64,000 bases of DNA from Adineta steineri (Eukaryota > Rotifera > Eurotatoria > Adinetida > Adinetidae), in NCBI GenBank assembly GCA_905250115.1, contig CAJNOI010000045.1:279841-343840 (forward strand). The letters run 5' to 3'. Position 1 is the first letter of the stretch. Every line of letters starts with the position of its first letter. Under the pieces are notes generated by a model. It searched no databases, was not told the DNA's origin, and was given only the letters and a program-made list of their open reading frames with translations. The position numbers and the translations under genes are program-made. Below, in pieces: positions 20,640 through 30,880 of the stretch.

Positions 20640-21659
20640 TTATTGAGTACCAACAATTGTTTTCATTTGTATTGTGCCTCGCACTACTTGATTGACAGGC
20701 GTCACTGTTTTTATTATTCCTAAGTTTAGAACAATATTTTTCAGTTGTGGAATAGAAAAAAGTAATGCGACGCTCAGTCCCATTTGAGATGCGCTAACTG
20801 GAAAATATGAAATTCGAACAAGTAATGGATATTCTTCACCTGTTATTATAAACATGAATACAAGAGTCATTGCAGGTATTCCAAGAATAAGTAATAAACT
20901 AACAATAATTAAAATACGTCGAATAATAAGTAAATCTCGAGATTGTCGGTGTTTGATTATTAATGTTTGAATATTTCCTTGCTCATGAATAAATCTTGTT
21001 ATATGTATATAAATAAATAATAAACAACAAAATGGACCTATATAAATAATAACTGCTGCCGAAAGAATACCAGGAATATTTGTGTATGATATATTACAAA
21101 AATGATCATTTGGTGAATATATTACACCATTCAAAGGTATAAGAACACATAGAAGAACAGGTGTTACTATTATTATTTCTATAATTGGTAGAATTATATA
21201 TAATTTCAAAGACTGAAACCATCTATTTTGAGAATAAACAATTCGAATAAGACGATAAAATGCCTAGAATTATCAAAAAAAAAAGAATATAGAAATTTTC
21301 TAATTTCGATTATTTCGAAATACCTGATTTACAAACGTCATGTATGACATACCAAGAAATACAATAGCTAAATATCCTGAAAAAATACACCATGATGAAT
21401 CAAAAGACTGGTCATACAAATCACCCAATATTGATCGAATATTCATTGATATTGACATTGATGAATACATTACAATTGCTAAATATATATGACCACAAAG
21501 AACAATAGTTATTTTGTCTTCACGTTTTACATGATTATAATAAAGATGATATATAATAATAAGAAAAATTATGCATGATATCAAACATGCAAATGTATTA
21601 AAGCCAAGAGAAATCGAACTAAGTATAAGACCATTGGTTTTAGTTTGATCATTAATCAT
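20640..21659 (-). CDS. Rhodopsin-like G-protein-coupled receptor
   Basis: Exons 21659-21324 and 21263-20640, joined across a 60-bp GT-AG intron, give 319 aa. Seven hydrophobic segments are visible, from FNTFACLISCIIFLIIIYHL through to VSASQMGLSVALLFSIPQL. The splice joins TFVNQ to AFYRLIRIVY, placing the intron at the DRY-equivalent end of helix 3, the same place as in the second GPCR here (59740-60769). An extracellular Cys in the first loop (SSWCIF) and one in loop 2 (HFCNISYT) can form the usual disulfide. The ligand is unknown; lineage-expanded chemosensory or peptide receptors are likely. Confidence 0.8.
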
Positions 21660-22207
21660 GGTAGAAATATCTAATATATATAAACTGAATTAATAAAATG
21701 AGATAAAATGTTTCTAAAGAACAATTAAAATGCTTGAATAAACAATATAAATATCTATAATAAAAATTATTTTTTTTGCCAACATAGACCAAAAATAAGA
21801 TAATGAAATACTTCTAATAGAAACAATTCTTTATCAAAAATCTATTTACTTCAGGCATTTGTATATCTCAAGACAATAGAATACTTTTACCTTTAAAATT
21901 AATATAAATTAAAATTTCTATCATATTTTATGATGAAAGAGTATATAGAGATTATTTTTCTCGACAATAAATTACATGCTTGTATTATTTTAGTGCATCA
22001 TTATGAAAAAAATATAGTCTGTAATAAAAACTAATCAAAATTACTATTGTTTATTAATGGCATGTTAATTACTTTCTGCTCGTGTAAATTTGTTTAATTA
22101 TGATTTGAAATAAAATATAAATGCATAATCATATGGTATCCGTCAAGAATGTCCTTTAGAAAATGTCCTTGACAAATTGTACTCAAATTTTGGTCCTTTG
22201 GAAAATA

Positions 22208-22266
22208 GGTGGGGGTGTAAGTGTTGTATTTTTCTTCTGTCAACGCTCAATTCCACACCCAGACAT
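22208..22266. repeat. TGTGGG-type inverted repeat
   Basis: AGGTGGGGGTGTAAGTG faces TTCCACACCCAGACATCT; diverged arms. Confidence 0.5.
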
Positions 22267-22452
22267 CTACTAATGTGCACTGCTCCATAGACAATCTTCT
22301 GTATAATGAAAAGACATTGATCTATGCAATAATTATAAATAATAAAAAGGTTTTAAGAAATATAATTATTTATTGCAGATAAAGAAGTTATTTAAAATTA
22401 GAAGTGTACTGAGTAGAGCATTGATATATACATATTCACAAGTTCAAAACAT

Positions 22453-22510
22453 TTTGAGGGTGGGTGTGGGTGTGTGTATTCTTCTCATTCATTAACCACA
22501 CCCACATCCT
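22453..22510. repeat. TGTGGG inverted repeat, 3' of Cys-rich gene copy 1
   Basis: TTTTGAGGGTGGGTGTGGGT ... ACCACACCCACATCC. It lies 98 bp beyond the minus-strand stop at 22608. The paralogous locus has a hairpin at the same place (29391-29460). Confidence 0.75.
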
Positions 22511-22607
22511 TGCTGGTACCCATACATCAATTTTTAAAGCAATTTTTATTATTAATGATAGTACAACACCGACTTAGCAATTATGATAGCACACAAAACT
22601 AAACTTT

Positions 22608-22958
22608 TCACACCGGAAAACGGTTGTCATCACATTCACAATGACGACCAAAGCAGCAACAAGCCCAAAACCAATGGTAATAGGAACCACCACCATAACA
22701 ATCATCACAGTCATATTGACTATCATATCCACCACCAAAACAGCCTGTGCAAGTAGCGTCAGGACGCTTCCTATAATATTTGCGTCCTTCCATAAAAAAA
22801 CCATCATTTGGCGCCCAGTACCAATCACGACATTTACCACAACGAGTGCAGACACGACCCTTGCAAGGGAGTTTTTGGTGATGACCTTGTGTATTACTCT
22901 GTGGTTCGATACGGACAACTTGCAAAGTACAGGAATTAATATTGGGTGTTGTATCCAT
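22608..22958 (-). CDS. Cys-rich protein, unknown (intact copy)
   Basis: A single-exon protein of 116 aa from the ATG at 22958. Features are LPCKGRVCTRCGKCRDW, ATCTGCFGGG and CDDCYGGGSYYHW...CCCFGRHCECDDN, so it has CxxC pairs and a Gly/Tyr-rich Cys cluster, possibly metal-binding. An upstream in-frame ATG at 23006 would add 16 residues. In the paralogous copy at 29557-30591 that codon is TAG while the 22958 ATG is kept, so 22958 is the likelier start. The family is not recognised. Confidence 0.58.
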   Translation of the reverse strand: MDTTPNINSCTLQVVRIEPQSNTQGHHQKLPCKGRVCTRCGKCRDWYWAPNDGFFMEGRKYYRKRPDATCTGCFGGGYDSQYDCDDCYGGGSYYHWFWACCCFGRHCECDDNRFPV

Positions 22959-23340
22959 AAGAATACTTGCGTGTCTTATCAGAAACTCGATAAAATTATA
23001 ATGCAACGACTACACTTTAATAAAGAACGTGCTATGTGAAGACATGTTAAAACAACATCTGTCATATTTGGTTAGCAGCCATGATATATCAGCTTCATGA
23101 TTTACTTATCTGTCTTTGCCGACGACACATAGGCAAATAATATCAATCAATATTAAAAATTCTATGAATAAATGTCATATTTTATATAATGAAGAACTGA
23201 GAAAAAATCTGTTCCACGTTGTATACAAAATAAAATTAGATGCTTGTATTCATTAATCGAGAAGTAGCCGTTCCAGTTACTGAAATTACACGTATTATTG
23301 TAAAATTAAATAACGAGACGATTTAGTCACGTTGCCAATA

Positions 23341-23397
23341 GAGTGTGGGTGTGAGTGCGGATCAAAAATAAAGATAATTACACCCACACCCTCAAAA
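23341..23397. repeat. TGTGGG inverted repeat
   Basis: GAGTGTGGGTGTGAG faces TTACACCCACACCCTCAAAAT around an A-rich loop. Confidence 0.7.
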
Positions 23398-23941
23398 TAT
23401 ATTATTTCTTCTCAGTTTTTATACGCTTTCTAATGGTGTCTATTTCATTCAAACTCAGCTTGACAAATGAAAAGAACAAATATTGTCCGAGAACTTTTTG
23501 CTGATGGATGATTTTTGTTGTTTTTATTTTTTATATTAAAATCAAAATGTTGTGTCAATATGGTATCATATGAAAGCTTACTCAGTAACTATACTCATCA
23601 TATATATAAAGTTTAATTCAGTTGAAATATAAAATTTTGGAAGATTATTTCTGTTTGTCTCGCAATTTTTTGCGAGGGCCCTATTACTGATATCGTTAAA
23701 TGTTTGAGGAGTGAATATTGTGAAGAGAAGGATGATTTTTGTTTTCTGAAAGACGAGGAATAAAGAACAAGCAAAGAACTGGCACGAGCAAGCGAATAAA
23801 TAATGAGAAATTTTGTTTTTTTCCTTTATAAAATGGTTAAAAAGGATTCCTGGTCGAAAAATCCGACCCGGAACTTATCGGTTCCCACATCTTCCGACAA
23901 CTTCCTGACGCAGTATTCCAGACCGGAATTCACCGGAAAAC

Positions 23942-24032
23942 CATCTTGAGGGTGTGGGTGTGGTGGGTGTGGGTGTGTGTGGATGTGCATTCAACATACT
24001 TGATTAACTCAAACTCACACCCTCACCCCGCC
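23942..24032. repeat. TGTGGG inverted repeat with long G-arm
   Basis: CATCTTGAGGGTGTGGGTGT is followed by more GGTGTGGG units; the C-side CTCACACCCTCACCCCG is shorter. Confidence 0.72.
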
Positions 24033-24615
24033 TAAATACTTCAATTGTACACATATAATTTCAACAGAAACAGTTAGACCTAGGCAGCCTAAGTATTGGT
24101 GAGAATTGAAACCCCGACTCTAATCCGATAAGTAATCTTCCAGTCATCCCCCGCAACAGAACTCAGCTACGTATCAAGGCAGCTTTTTCATCTCCAAGAT
24201 TTTTGAGCGGATTATAATCTAATGTATAATCCCATATGAAAATATTAAAATAGGTTTCGAATATTTTTGTGATGTGTTGCTGTCGGTTTTATGTTGGTAC
24301 ATAGTATTTGATATGGGTTCGGAGGTTATGTATAGTGACATCTGTTCGGATGTTACGAAATATGTTTAAATATGTCGTTGAAGAATTTTTGATGTTGATT
24401 GTTGTACGTATTTTGGAAGCCAGATATTTTATGTTTGTCGAATCATATCATTGGTTATTCTGATTTGGTGCATATGTCCAGGTTTTGTTAAGTATGCATT
24501 TGTTGGATTTGAATAACAATATAAAGTTATAATCAGTCATTGTTTTGTTTCATCGCTTTGTAATACGGACTATTTTATATTTTGTATCATGGTTTTAATA
24601 TATCGTGTGGCTGTG

Positions 24616-25288
24616 ATGCCTCCCAAAAAAAGAAGGTCTAAGAAGGGTTCGTCGACACAAAAGAAGGTTCCATCGACACGAAAAGATAAATCTGTTGTTG
24701 CTAATGATGGTTTGTAATATTGATTTACGAATTGTTTGAACATTTTCGTTTTTTAGGATTAGATGTAAAATTGATGAAAGAGTCTGTTGATCACGATGAA
24801 AATTCAGATTCAATTGTTGCTGAAGTGTTGAGAAACTTGATCGATAATGTTGAAAAAGAAAATCATCATATGCTGGTATTAATTAACTCGAATGTTGCTG
24901 AGCAGGATGTGATGAAAGGACAAAAACGTTTCTTGGATCAGAATGATGATAAAGGTGAGAATGAATCAAAAAAAGTAAAATATGTCAAATATGATGAATT
25001 TAATGTTCTTGAAAATAAATTTATACAAATGGAATCTCGAGTTGTGAAACTCGAAATTGAACGTGATGGTCAGTTCGACTGTGTGGATGTGGGTGGGTGT
25101 TGTTGTCTCTTCTCTTAAAGAGACCCACACCCCAGTTTCACTATTGAACATATGCATTCCTGGTGAACAAGATGAAATAAAGCAAGTTTAACTTTTGTGG
25201 ATCTTAACTTAAAAAAGTATTTATTTATTTTAGTAAAGGTGATTTGAATACACCAAATTTAAAACTTGATCAACTTGAAAAAGAGTAA
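24616..25288 (+). CDS. Four-exon gene, basic N-terminus and coiled coil, unknown
   Basis: Exons 24616-24709, 24757-25068, 25136-25181 and 25234-25288 join in phase to 168 aa. Introns 1 and 2 are GT-AG; intron 3 uses a GC donor in a perfect AA|GCAAGT context. Residues 1-30 are Lys/Arg/Ser-rich (MPPKKRRSKKGSS), nuclear-signal-like. The middle is acidic and helical (VLRNLIDNVEKENHH) with a second basic patch (ESKKVKYVKYD) and a coiled coil (FNVLENKFIQMESRVVKLEI). No family is recognised. Intron 2 (25069-25135) is almost entirely a TGTGGG hairpin. Without splicing, the frame stops at 25118 inside that hairpin. Confidence 0.5.
25080..25132. repeat. TGTGGG inverted repeat inside an intron
   Basis: TGTGTGGATGTGGGTGGGTG ... 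GAGACCCACACCCC. It fills the 67-bp intron 2 of the surrounding gene, and its C-arm leads directly into the acceptor (CACACCCCAG). Confidence 0.65.
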
Positions 25289-25829
25289 TGGATTCTTTCT
25301 GTTGAAATAAAAACAAAAGATTTTCTTTTGTTATATTTGAAAAAACTTTTTTTTGTTATTATCTGGAAAAACGTTTTCTTGTATTTTGATGAAGAAAAAT
25401 ATTAGTTTCTCTTGTGTTTAAGAAAGATTTTTGTACATTTGAAAAAAAAACCAGATTTTTTGTATTTTCATTGAAAATCAAAATATATTTCTGTATTTTC
25501 ATGAAAGAGAAAGAATTTTCTATGCTGTGTTTAAAAAAAAGGTTTCGTTTAGTTTTATTAGTTATATAAGGAGAGAGATTTTGTCATAGAGAATATAATT
25601 ATAAGTTTTTTCCACACTTCGAGTTACATAATTGATATATGAAAACAATTTTACCGTTTTTCTCCTTTTTAATCAATTATTGAAATAAACATGGAAATCA
25701 GCTAGTTGATTTAGAAAAAACAATATTCTTAATTATTACTGAATAAAAACAAATTTCATAATTAAAATTATCATAAAAAACCAATAAACTATCCTCTGAA
25801 ATAGATTTATTTTCTTCACGTTTTTCAAC
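25289..25829. other. Intergenic
   Basis: T-rich repeats of the type TTTTGTATTTT and GAAAAAA; no gene seen. Confidence 0.45.
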
Positions 25830-26059
25830 AAAAATATGATGTTATATAACTTCCACCATCATCCGGACATGTATGCCAAGCAAGACTAACATAATCATTT
25901 CCACTATCACTTATTTGTAATGATGCACCAGGTGGTAATGGAACAGTTCGAATAAGAATATCAAGACGTGATGTAGCTGTACCACTTTCATTTGTTGCTT
26001 GTAAATGATATAAACCAGTATCGTTACGTATTGTTTGACGTAAAAGAAATGTTCCACTA

Positions 26060-26443
26060 CCCAGACAGACAAGACCTCTAAAAAAAACGCGTGAAAACGC
26101 GTTTAAAATTCGTAAATACACTGTTTTTACGTATCAGAAACGTAAAAACGCCGTTTTTACGATTTGTTAACGCGTTTCTACGCAATTTTTTGGAAAGCGT
26201 TCTATTGCGTTAAAAGCTACTCCGTATTTACTCGTTGAAACGCGGAATTCAACGTGGTTTTACGCGTTATTTTGTGAATTTTAACGCTTTAAGCACAGAT
26301 TATCGACGCGTTAATCACAGTAGACAAGCGAACGGAGATAAAAATCGTGGAAATGTGCGCTTTTCCCGATTTGTTTTTTCGTTAAAATTTCAAAATTTCT
26401 ACGCCGTATTTCTCCGTTTCTTTTTGAATTTTGTCTGTCTGGG
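26060..26443. mobile_element. Non-autonomous TA-flanked element (Tc1/mariner-like ends)
   Basis: CCCAGACAGACAA at 26060-26072 is the exact inverse of TTGTCTGTCTGGG at 26431-26443, with TA duplicated outside each end (26058-26059 and 26444-26445). The 384-bp interior is non-coding and full of AACGCG/CGCGTT words. Its precise excision would restore the reading frame of the Ig-domain fragment it interrupts, confirming its boundaries. Confidence 0.78.
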
Positions 26444-26445
26444 TA

Positions 26446-26690
26446 GATTGAAATAAATCAAGTGTTTCACGATTTTCTTTTGATTCATCAATACGAATTA
26501 TTGTTAATTCAGGTTTAGATAAATCAGAAAATGTAAATGGAATACGTATGGATGCATTAATATCACCAATAATTTGTTTACGATATTTTGAATCAATTTC
26601 TATTTTAAGTACAGCTAAAACACTTAACTGAATTTGTTTACTATCATTACCAAAGGAGGAGGGCGGATAAGGCCATTTTGCGACCCCCAA
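26446..26690 (-). pseudogene. Ig-domain half upstream of the insertion
   Basis: This is the 5' half, in the host orientation, of the split titin-like fragment described above. Its open frame extends to about 26690, where the similarity-like composition ends. Confidence 0.55.
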
Positions 26691-26790
26691 TAGAATTCAT
26701 TTATTTATATCAGGCTTGAATAAGGAGTCAATAGTGATCACTTTTTTCGACTTTATTTCTCGAAAATCGACATTGACCATCTTCATGGAT

Positions 26791-27509
26791 GGGGTACCCC
26801 CAAGGAGGAAAAAGCGAGACTTCATCTACTTCAAATGTTTTTGAAGTACGAGCGAAGTAGATTGAAGTACAGCTGAAGTAGAATGAAGTAGATTGAAGTA
26901 CAGGTGAAGTAGAAGTGAAGTAGAAGTGAAGTACGACTGAAGTAGAAGTGAAGTAGAAGTGAAGTATAATGAAGTACCAGTGAAGTATGACTGAAGTACG
27001 ATACTTCACGGTACTTCATTGTACTTCATATCTACTTCAGTCGGGATTTCATTTGTACTTCAAGTACTAGTGAGGTACTTGTGAAGTACTAGTGAAGTAT
27101 AGTGAAGTACAACTGAAGTACATTGAAGTACCAGTGAAGTATGAGTGAAGTAGAGTGAAGTACGAGTGAAGTAGAGTGAAGTATCAGTGAAGTATCAGTG
27201 AAGTAGGGTGAAGTAGATTGAAGTATGAGTGAAGTAGATGTGAAGTAGATTGAAGTACGGGTGAAGTAGAGTGAAGTATCGGTGAAGTAGGGTGAAGTAT
27301 CAGTGAAGTAGAGTGAAGTATCCGTGAAGTAGGGTGAAGTATCCGTGAAGTAGGGTGAAGTATTAGTGTAGTATCGGTGAAGTAGGTTGAAGTATGAGTG
27401 AAGTAGGTTGAAGTATGAGTGAAGTAGAGTGAAGTATGAGTGAAGTACCGATGAAGTACTAGTGAAGTACACACTCCTGAAGTCTCGCTTTTTCCCCCTT
27501 GGGTACCCC
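26791..27509. mobile_element. GAAGTA minisatellite enclosed by inverted repeats
   Basis: GGGGTACCC-CAAGG-GGAAAAAGCGAGACTTCA on the left is matched, with small differences, by the inverse at 27477-27509, giving about 33-bp terminal inverted repeats. Between them are some 60 tandem units of about 10-11 bp (GTGAAGTAGA, GTGAAGTATC and variants), with a short inverted patch near 27000-27060. The long frames across it (LYFTDTSPYFT-type) are translations of the repeat, not genes. A non-autonomous transposon that has amplified an internal satellite is the best reading. Confidence 0.7.
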
Positions 27510-29390
27510 TCAAGTATTATGGGAAAAAAAATTCTTTTTTCACGAGTCAAAACTAGATGTGCTTGTAGATTCAGGGGTGCTGATTACGAATATCATAATA
27601 AGAACTCTCAAAATGCCTTTATTTTTTATATAGCCATCACCACTATCTAGACCCCATTTTTCATATTTGGGCCCCACGGCAAATAATTACCTGTTAAAAT
27701 TTACTAGAAAATATTTTTTCTAACTCAGAATTTCGAGTTCTCTACGAATCTAACCTTTTTATTCGGAAAAAATGTAATCTATAAAAAAAAATAGTACATT
27801 CCGGGGTAGAAATTGACCCTAATTTTTTAGTATATATCTTTATCCCTACAGTTTTCTCGTGATTAGTTCGTGGTGGCAACGTCTAATTTTGACCATAGTA
27901 GCAGTTTTTCGAGCTCTATCTACTGGTACTATCAAATAGAAAAGATCATGTGTGCAGATGCATTAGACAAATCAATCTTTGAACCTTTTCACATGTTATA
28001 AGAATTGGCTCTGAATGAAAAAACTATTTTTACTTGAAAAAGTAATAAACTTATTTAAAAAAATATGCTAAACAGTTCAGAATGTATAGGATGAGAAGTG
28101 AATGCTTTTTGTATTAGGTTTTAACAATACGATCGTTTTCGTTGCTATGTATTAAATGAAAAATACGATGTCTATCCATTGTATAAAATAAGTATTTGTT
28201 TATAAAAATTATACTTATAAAAAAAGCTATACTAACATAATATAGATACTAATTTACTAAGAAAATGAAAAGACTACATTATTATTTACAATACTCTCTA
28301 ATTTTTATTTCTCGATGTCCATTTTTAAACATATGGTAATGCTGAATTCGGAATAACTTTATCGAAATATTTATATTATTTTAACCTTCCATTAATAAAC
28401 TCGATGATCCACCTTATTTTAGTAATACAACGATTGTTGTTTGCTTCGGTAGTCTAACATAAAAAAAACAGTATGTTCTATTAGTATATATCTGAAGATA
28501 AGTCTGTGGATCGAGTGACATACTGTATATTTTTTCTTTGACTTCGGTGAAAATCTTGAGGGTGTGGGCGTCTTCTCTTTCAACGTCATCATCCACACCC
28601 TCAATAAAGAATAAAATGTATAACGCAAAAAAAACAACAGATGTAACGGGATTGACCCGGTAAAATATATACTATAATTCTAGTAGTGCATTTATAACTT
28701 CTTAGTTAAGCTTATAGGATTCAGACTCGATCCCATTTTTGACTCTCTCTCCGAATTCAGAATATGATTCTTTTATCACCACTCTTTGTCGACCTTCGTC
28801 AGAAGTGTTCTGTTCAGACTCATCTTATCTACCAACTTTTTGTCTTACCACTTTTTTCCTTGAATTCAAGGACGAAAAGCAAAAGAAAGAAAAAGAATAA
28901 GAGAAAGATATATGAAGAATGAAGGATAAATATGTTAAAGGAACATGCATCGAAAGGTGACACACCGAAAGGAAGGAGAACTAGTAATACGAAATAAAGG
29001 ATAATTAATATCGTCAAAAGAGGTACCTTCGAAAGGATGTCCGTCATGTCTCTTGACAGACCAGTTTTTTACATACTTACTTTTTTAGCGAAGGAAAAGG
29101 ACTCTATCATGCATTGCGCCTTGACGTGTTTTTTCAAAGAAATATATATATAAATATAAGACGCTTCGTGATCAAGAAATGTGGGATGCGCGTTCGCAAA
29201 AGTGTCAACTAAGAAAAAACGAAAAACTTCCCGATTTAGCGGAAAAAAACTCATATTTCTCAATAGTAATGGTCTAAATTTTAGCCAAAAAAATGGATTT
29301 GATAAAAAATTATATTACTTCTGAAAGGACTGAAAACGGGCTATCATTCTATGCATTTATCTCAATTTCGGAGTTTTGAACGAAAACAGA
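27510..29390. other. Intergenic / degraded sequence
   Basis: One hairpin at 28552-28607. Around 28900-29047 the words GAATGAAGGATAAAT...AGGATGTCC also occur at 61868-61930 just beyond the stop of the right-edge gene, so a degraded copy of that gene's 3' flank may lie here. No functional gene seen. Confidence 0.4.
28552..28607. repeat. TGTGGG inverted repeat
   Basis: ATCTTGAGGGTGTGGGCGTC and CATCCACACCCTCAATA form tight arms around a loop of about 20 bp. Confidence 0.72.
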
Positions 29391-29460
29391 CATTTGGGTG
29401 TGGGTGCAGGTGTGATTGCGATGCCTTTATTCTCGAACACACACCCACACTTACATCCTA
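29391..29460. repeat. TGTGGG inverted repeat, 3' of Cys-rich pseudogene copy
   Basis: CATTTGGGTGTGGGTGCAGG ... ACACACACCCACACTTACATCC. It holds the same position relative to its gene as the hairpin at 22453-22510. The arms are recognisably alike while the loops differ. Confidence 0.72.
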
Positions 29461-29556
29461 GCTTGCATCCATACATCAATCTTTAAAGCGATTTTTATTA
29501 TTAATGATAATACAACATCTAGTTAGCAATTAAGATAGCACACAAAACTAAACTTT

Positions 29557-30591
29557 TCACTCTAAAAGACGGTTGTCATCACATTCACAATGACGACCAA
29601 AGAAACAACAACCACAAAAAAAAATGGTAATAGGAACCACCACCATAACAATCATCATAGTCATATCGACTATCATATTGACCACCACAGCAACCTGTGC
29701 AAGTAGCATCAGGACGCCTAATATAATATTTGCGTTCTGCCATCCACTGATTGTGACTAGAGGTGTAAGCCGTGCGGCTTAGCCGCCGTCGCCGCCGATG
29801 AACTACAAAAATTTAAAGCCGCCGCCAGCCGTCCCTGCATAGGTTTTTAAAAATTACGCCGCCGCGCCGCTGAGGTACTTCAGTTATAGCCGCCGCGCCG
29901 CTGAGGTACTTCAGTTATAGCCGCCGCGCCGCTGAGGTACTTCAGTTATAGCCGCCGCGCCGCTGAGGTACTTCAGTTATAGCCGCCGCGCCGCCGATGA
30001 CATTCGAAATTTTAAAATTTTCGAGCCGCCGCCAGCCGACGCTTAAGATTTTATTTATTTTTTTGCACATTTTTGATGAACTTTTATATTTTTATTTATT
30101 GTTCAGCTTTATATTAGCTATGTACTTCATTATATTGAGATGTAAAATGAAGATTCTACAAATGTTTATTTTAAAATATAAAGGATTGAATAATGACATG
30201 GACAAGTTTTATTTTCTCGTAATAATATAATAGTTTTTTAAACTTCAAGCCGCCGCGCCGCCGAAGCACTTTCGTTACAGCCGCTGCGCCGCCGATGGCA
30301 TTCGAAATTTTAAAATTTTCGAGCCGCCGCCAGCTGACAACCTTAGAACTTCACAGCCGCGCCGCCGAACATTTTAAAAAAAATTTTAAAACTTGGCGCC
30401 GCCGCCGATGACCCTACCGGCTTACACCTCTAATTGTGACCATCAATCCAAACCCAATCGCGACACTTATCACAACGAATACAAGCACGACCATTGCAAG
30501 GGAGTTCTTGGTGAAAGTCTTGTGTATTGCTCTGTGGTTCCACATGAACGACTTCCGATATACCGCGATTAATATTGGATGACATATCCAT
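29557..30591 (-). pseudogene. Second copy of Cys-rich gene, broken by a hAT-like insertion
   Basis: Paralog of 22608-22958. The 5' part (30440-30591) keeps SNTQDFHQELPC and CIRCDKCRDW; the 3' part (29557-29757) keeps RKYYIRRPDATCTGC and DDCYGGGSYYH. A 675-bp element interrupts it (29758-30432). Downstream, a T-run after SYYH is out of register, so the shared CCFFGRHCECDDN tail is in another frame. The upstream ATG corresponding to 23006 is TAG here. Two independent lesions make it a pseudogene. Similarity extends through the 3' flank to the hairpin, so a whole locus was duplicated. Confidence 0.78.
29758..30432. mobile_element. Non-autonomous hAT-like element with GC-rich satellite core
   Basis: The ends TAGAGGTGTAAGCCG and CGGCTTACACCTCTA are perfect 15-bp inverted repeats. 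ATTGTGAC is duplicated on both sides (29750-29757, 30433-30440), an 8-bp target duplication as in hAT transposons, whose ends often start TAGAGGTG or CAGGGGTG. The interior is strikingly GC-rich (GCCGCCGCGCCG) and includes four-plus tandem 31-bp units containing GAGGTACTTCAGTTATA. There is no transposase. It inserted after the Cys-rich gene was duplicated. Confidence 0.85.
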
Positions 30592-30796
30592 AAGGATACT
30601 TGCGTGTCTTATCAGGAACTTAATAAAATTATAATGCTACTGTTGTGCTATTATGAGAGAACCATTTCTTCATGCTGTATCTTATTATCGAATGAAGAAT
30701 AGAACATAAAAGAGAAAGAAAAAGAAGCAAAGAATGTGAGTAACGAAAACCAGATATGACGTGAAGGCGTATGAAGATATGATTGTAACCTCTTCC

Positions 30797-30880
30797 AGGG
30801 TGTGAGTGCAGATGAGTGTGACGTTGTGGATGTAAAGTAAAAGTAACCACATCCACGGTAGGGCCCACTCACACCCTATC
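30797..30880. repeat. TGTGGG-type compound inverted repeat
   Basis: CAGGGTGTGAGTGCAGATGAG ... CCCACTCACACCCT forms the outer arms. GTTGTGGATGTAAAG/GTAACCACATCCAC forms an inner stem. Confidence 0.6.

Larger units (their letters stand above)
21660..22607. other. Intergenic with two hairpins
   Basis: Very AT-rich to about 22150. Hairpins lie at 22208-22266 and 22453-22510. Confidence 0.45.
22959..24615. other. Intergenic with two hairpins and a tRNA-like patch
   Basis: Hairpins lie at 23341-23397 and 23942-24032. A minus-strand patch near 24070-24185 has A-box-like (GTAGCTGAGTTCTG) and B-box-like (GGTTTCAATTC) words but does not fold convincingly. Confidence 0.4.
25830..26690 (-). pseudogene. 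Titin/twitchin-like Ig-FN3 fragment split by a transposon
   Basis: Minus-strand reading gives an Ig-domain half (QLSVLAVLKIEIDSKYRK ... ELTIIRIDESKENRETL) in 26446-26690. Its continuation (FLLRQTIRNDTGLYHLQATN, with the Y-x-L/C-x-A-x-N pattern of Ig strand F) and the start of an FN3 domain (VPLPPGASLQI...DYVSLAWHTCPDDGGSYITSY) are in 25830-26057. Removing the element at 26060-26443 and one TA copy puts both halves in a single frame. The frame ends soon after the FN3 start, and no flanking domains are found. This is therefore a fragment of a muscle-type giant protein gene, not a working gene. Confidence 0.65.

Noticed and set aside
22641-23039. 132-aa plus-strand frame (Thr/Ile-rich)
   Set aside because: Antisense shadow of the Cys-rich gene at 22608-22958, whose Cys pattern is shared with the paralog.
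24070-24185. tRNA or tRNA-derived SINE on the minus strand
   Set aside because: A-box-like and B-box-like words are present, but the acceptor and anticodon stems do not pair convincingly; a tRNA scan would decide.
27089-27550. Frames rich in YFTDTS/LHSYF units
   Set aside because: Pure translation of the GAAGTA minisatellite; several frames are open because the repeat lacks stops.
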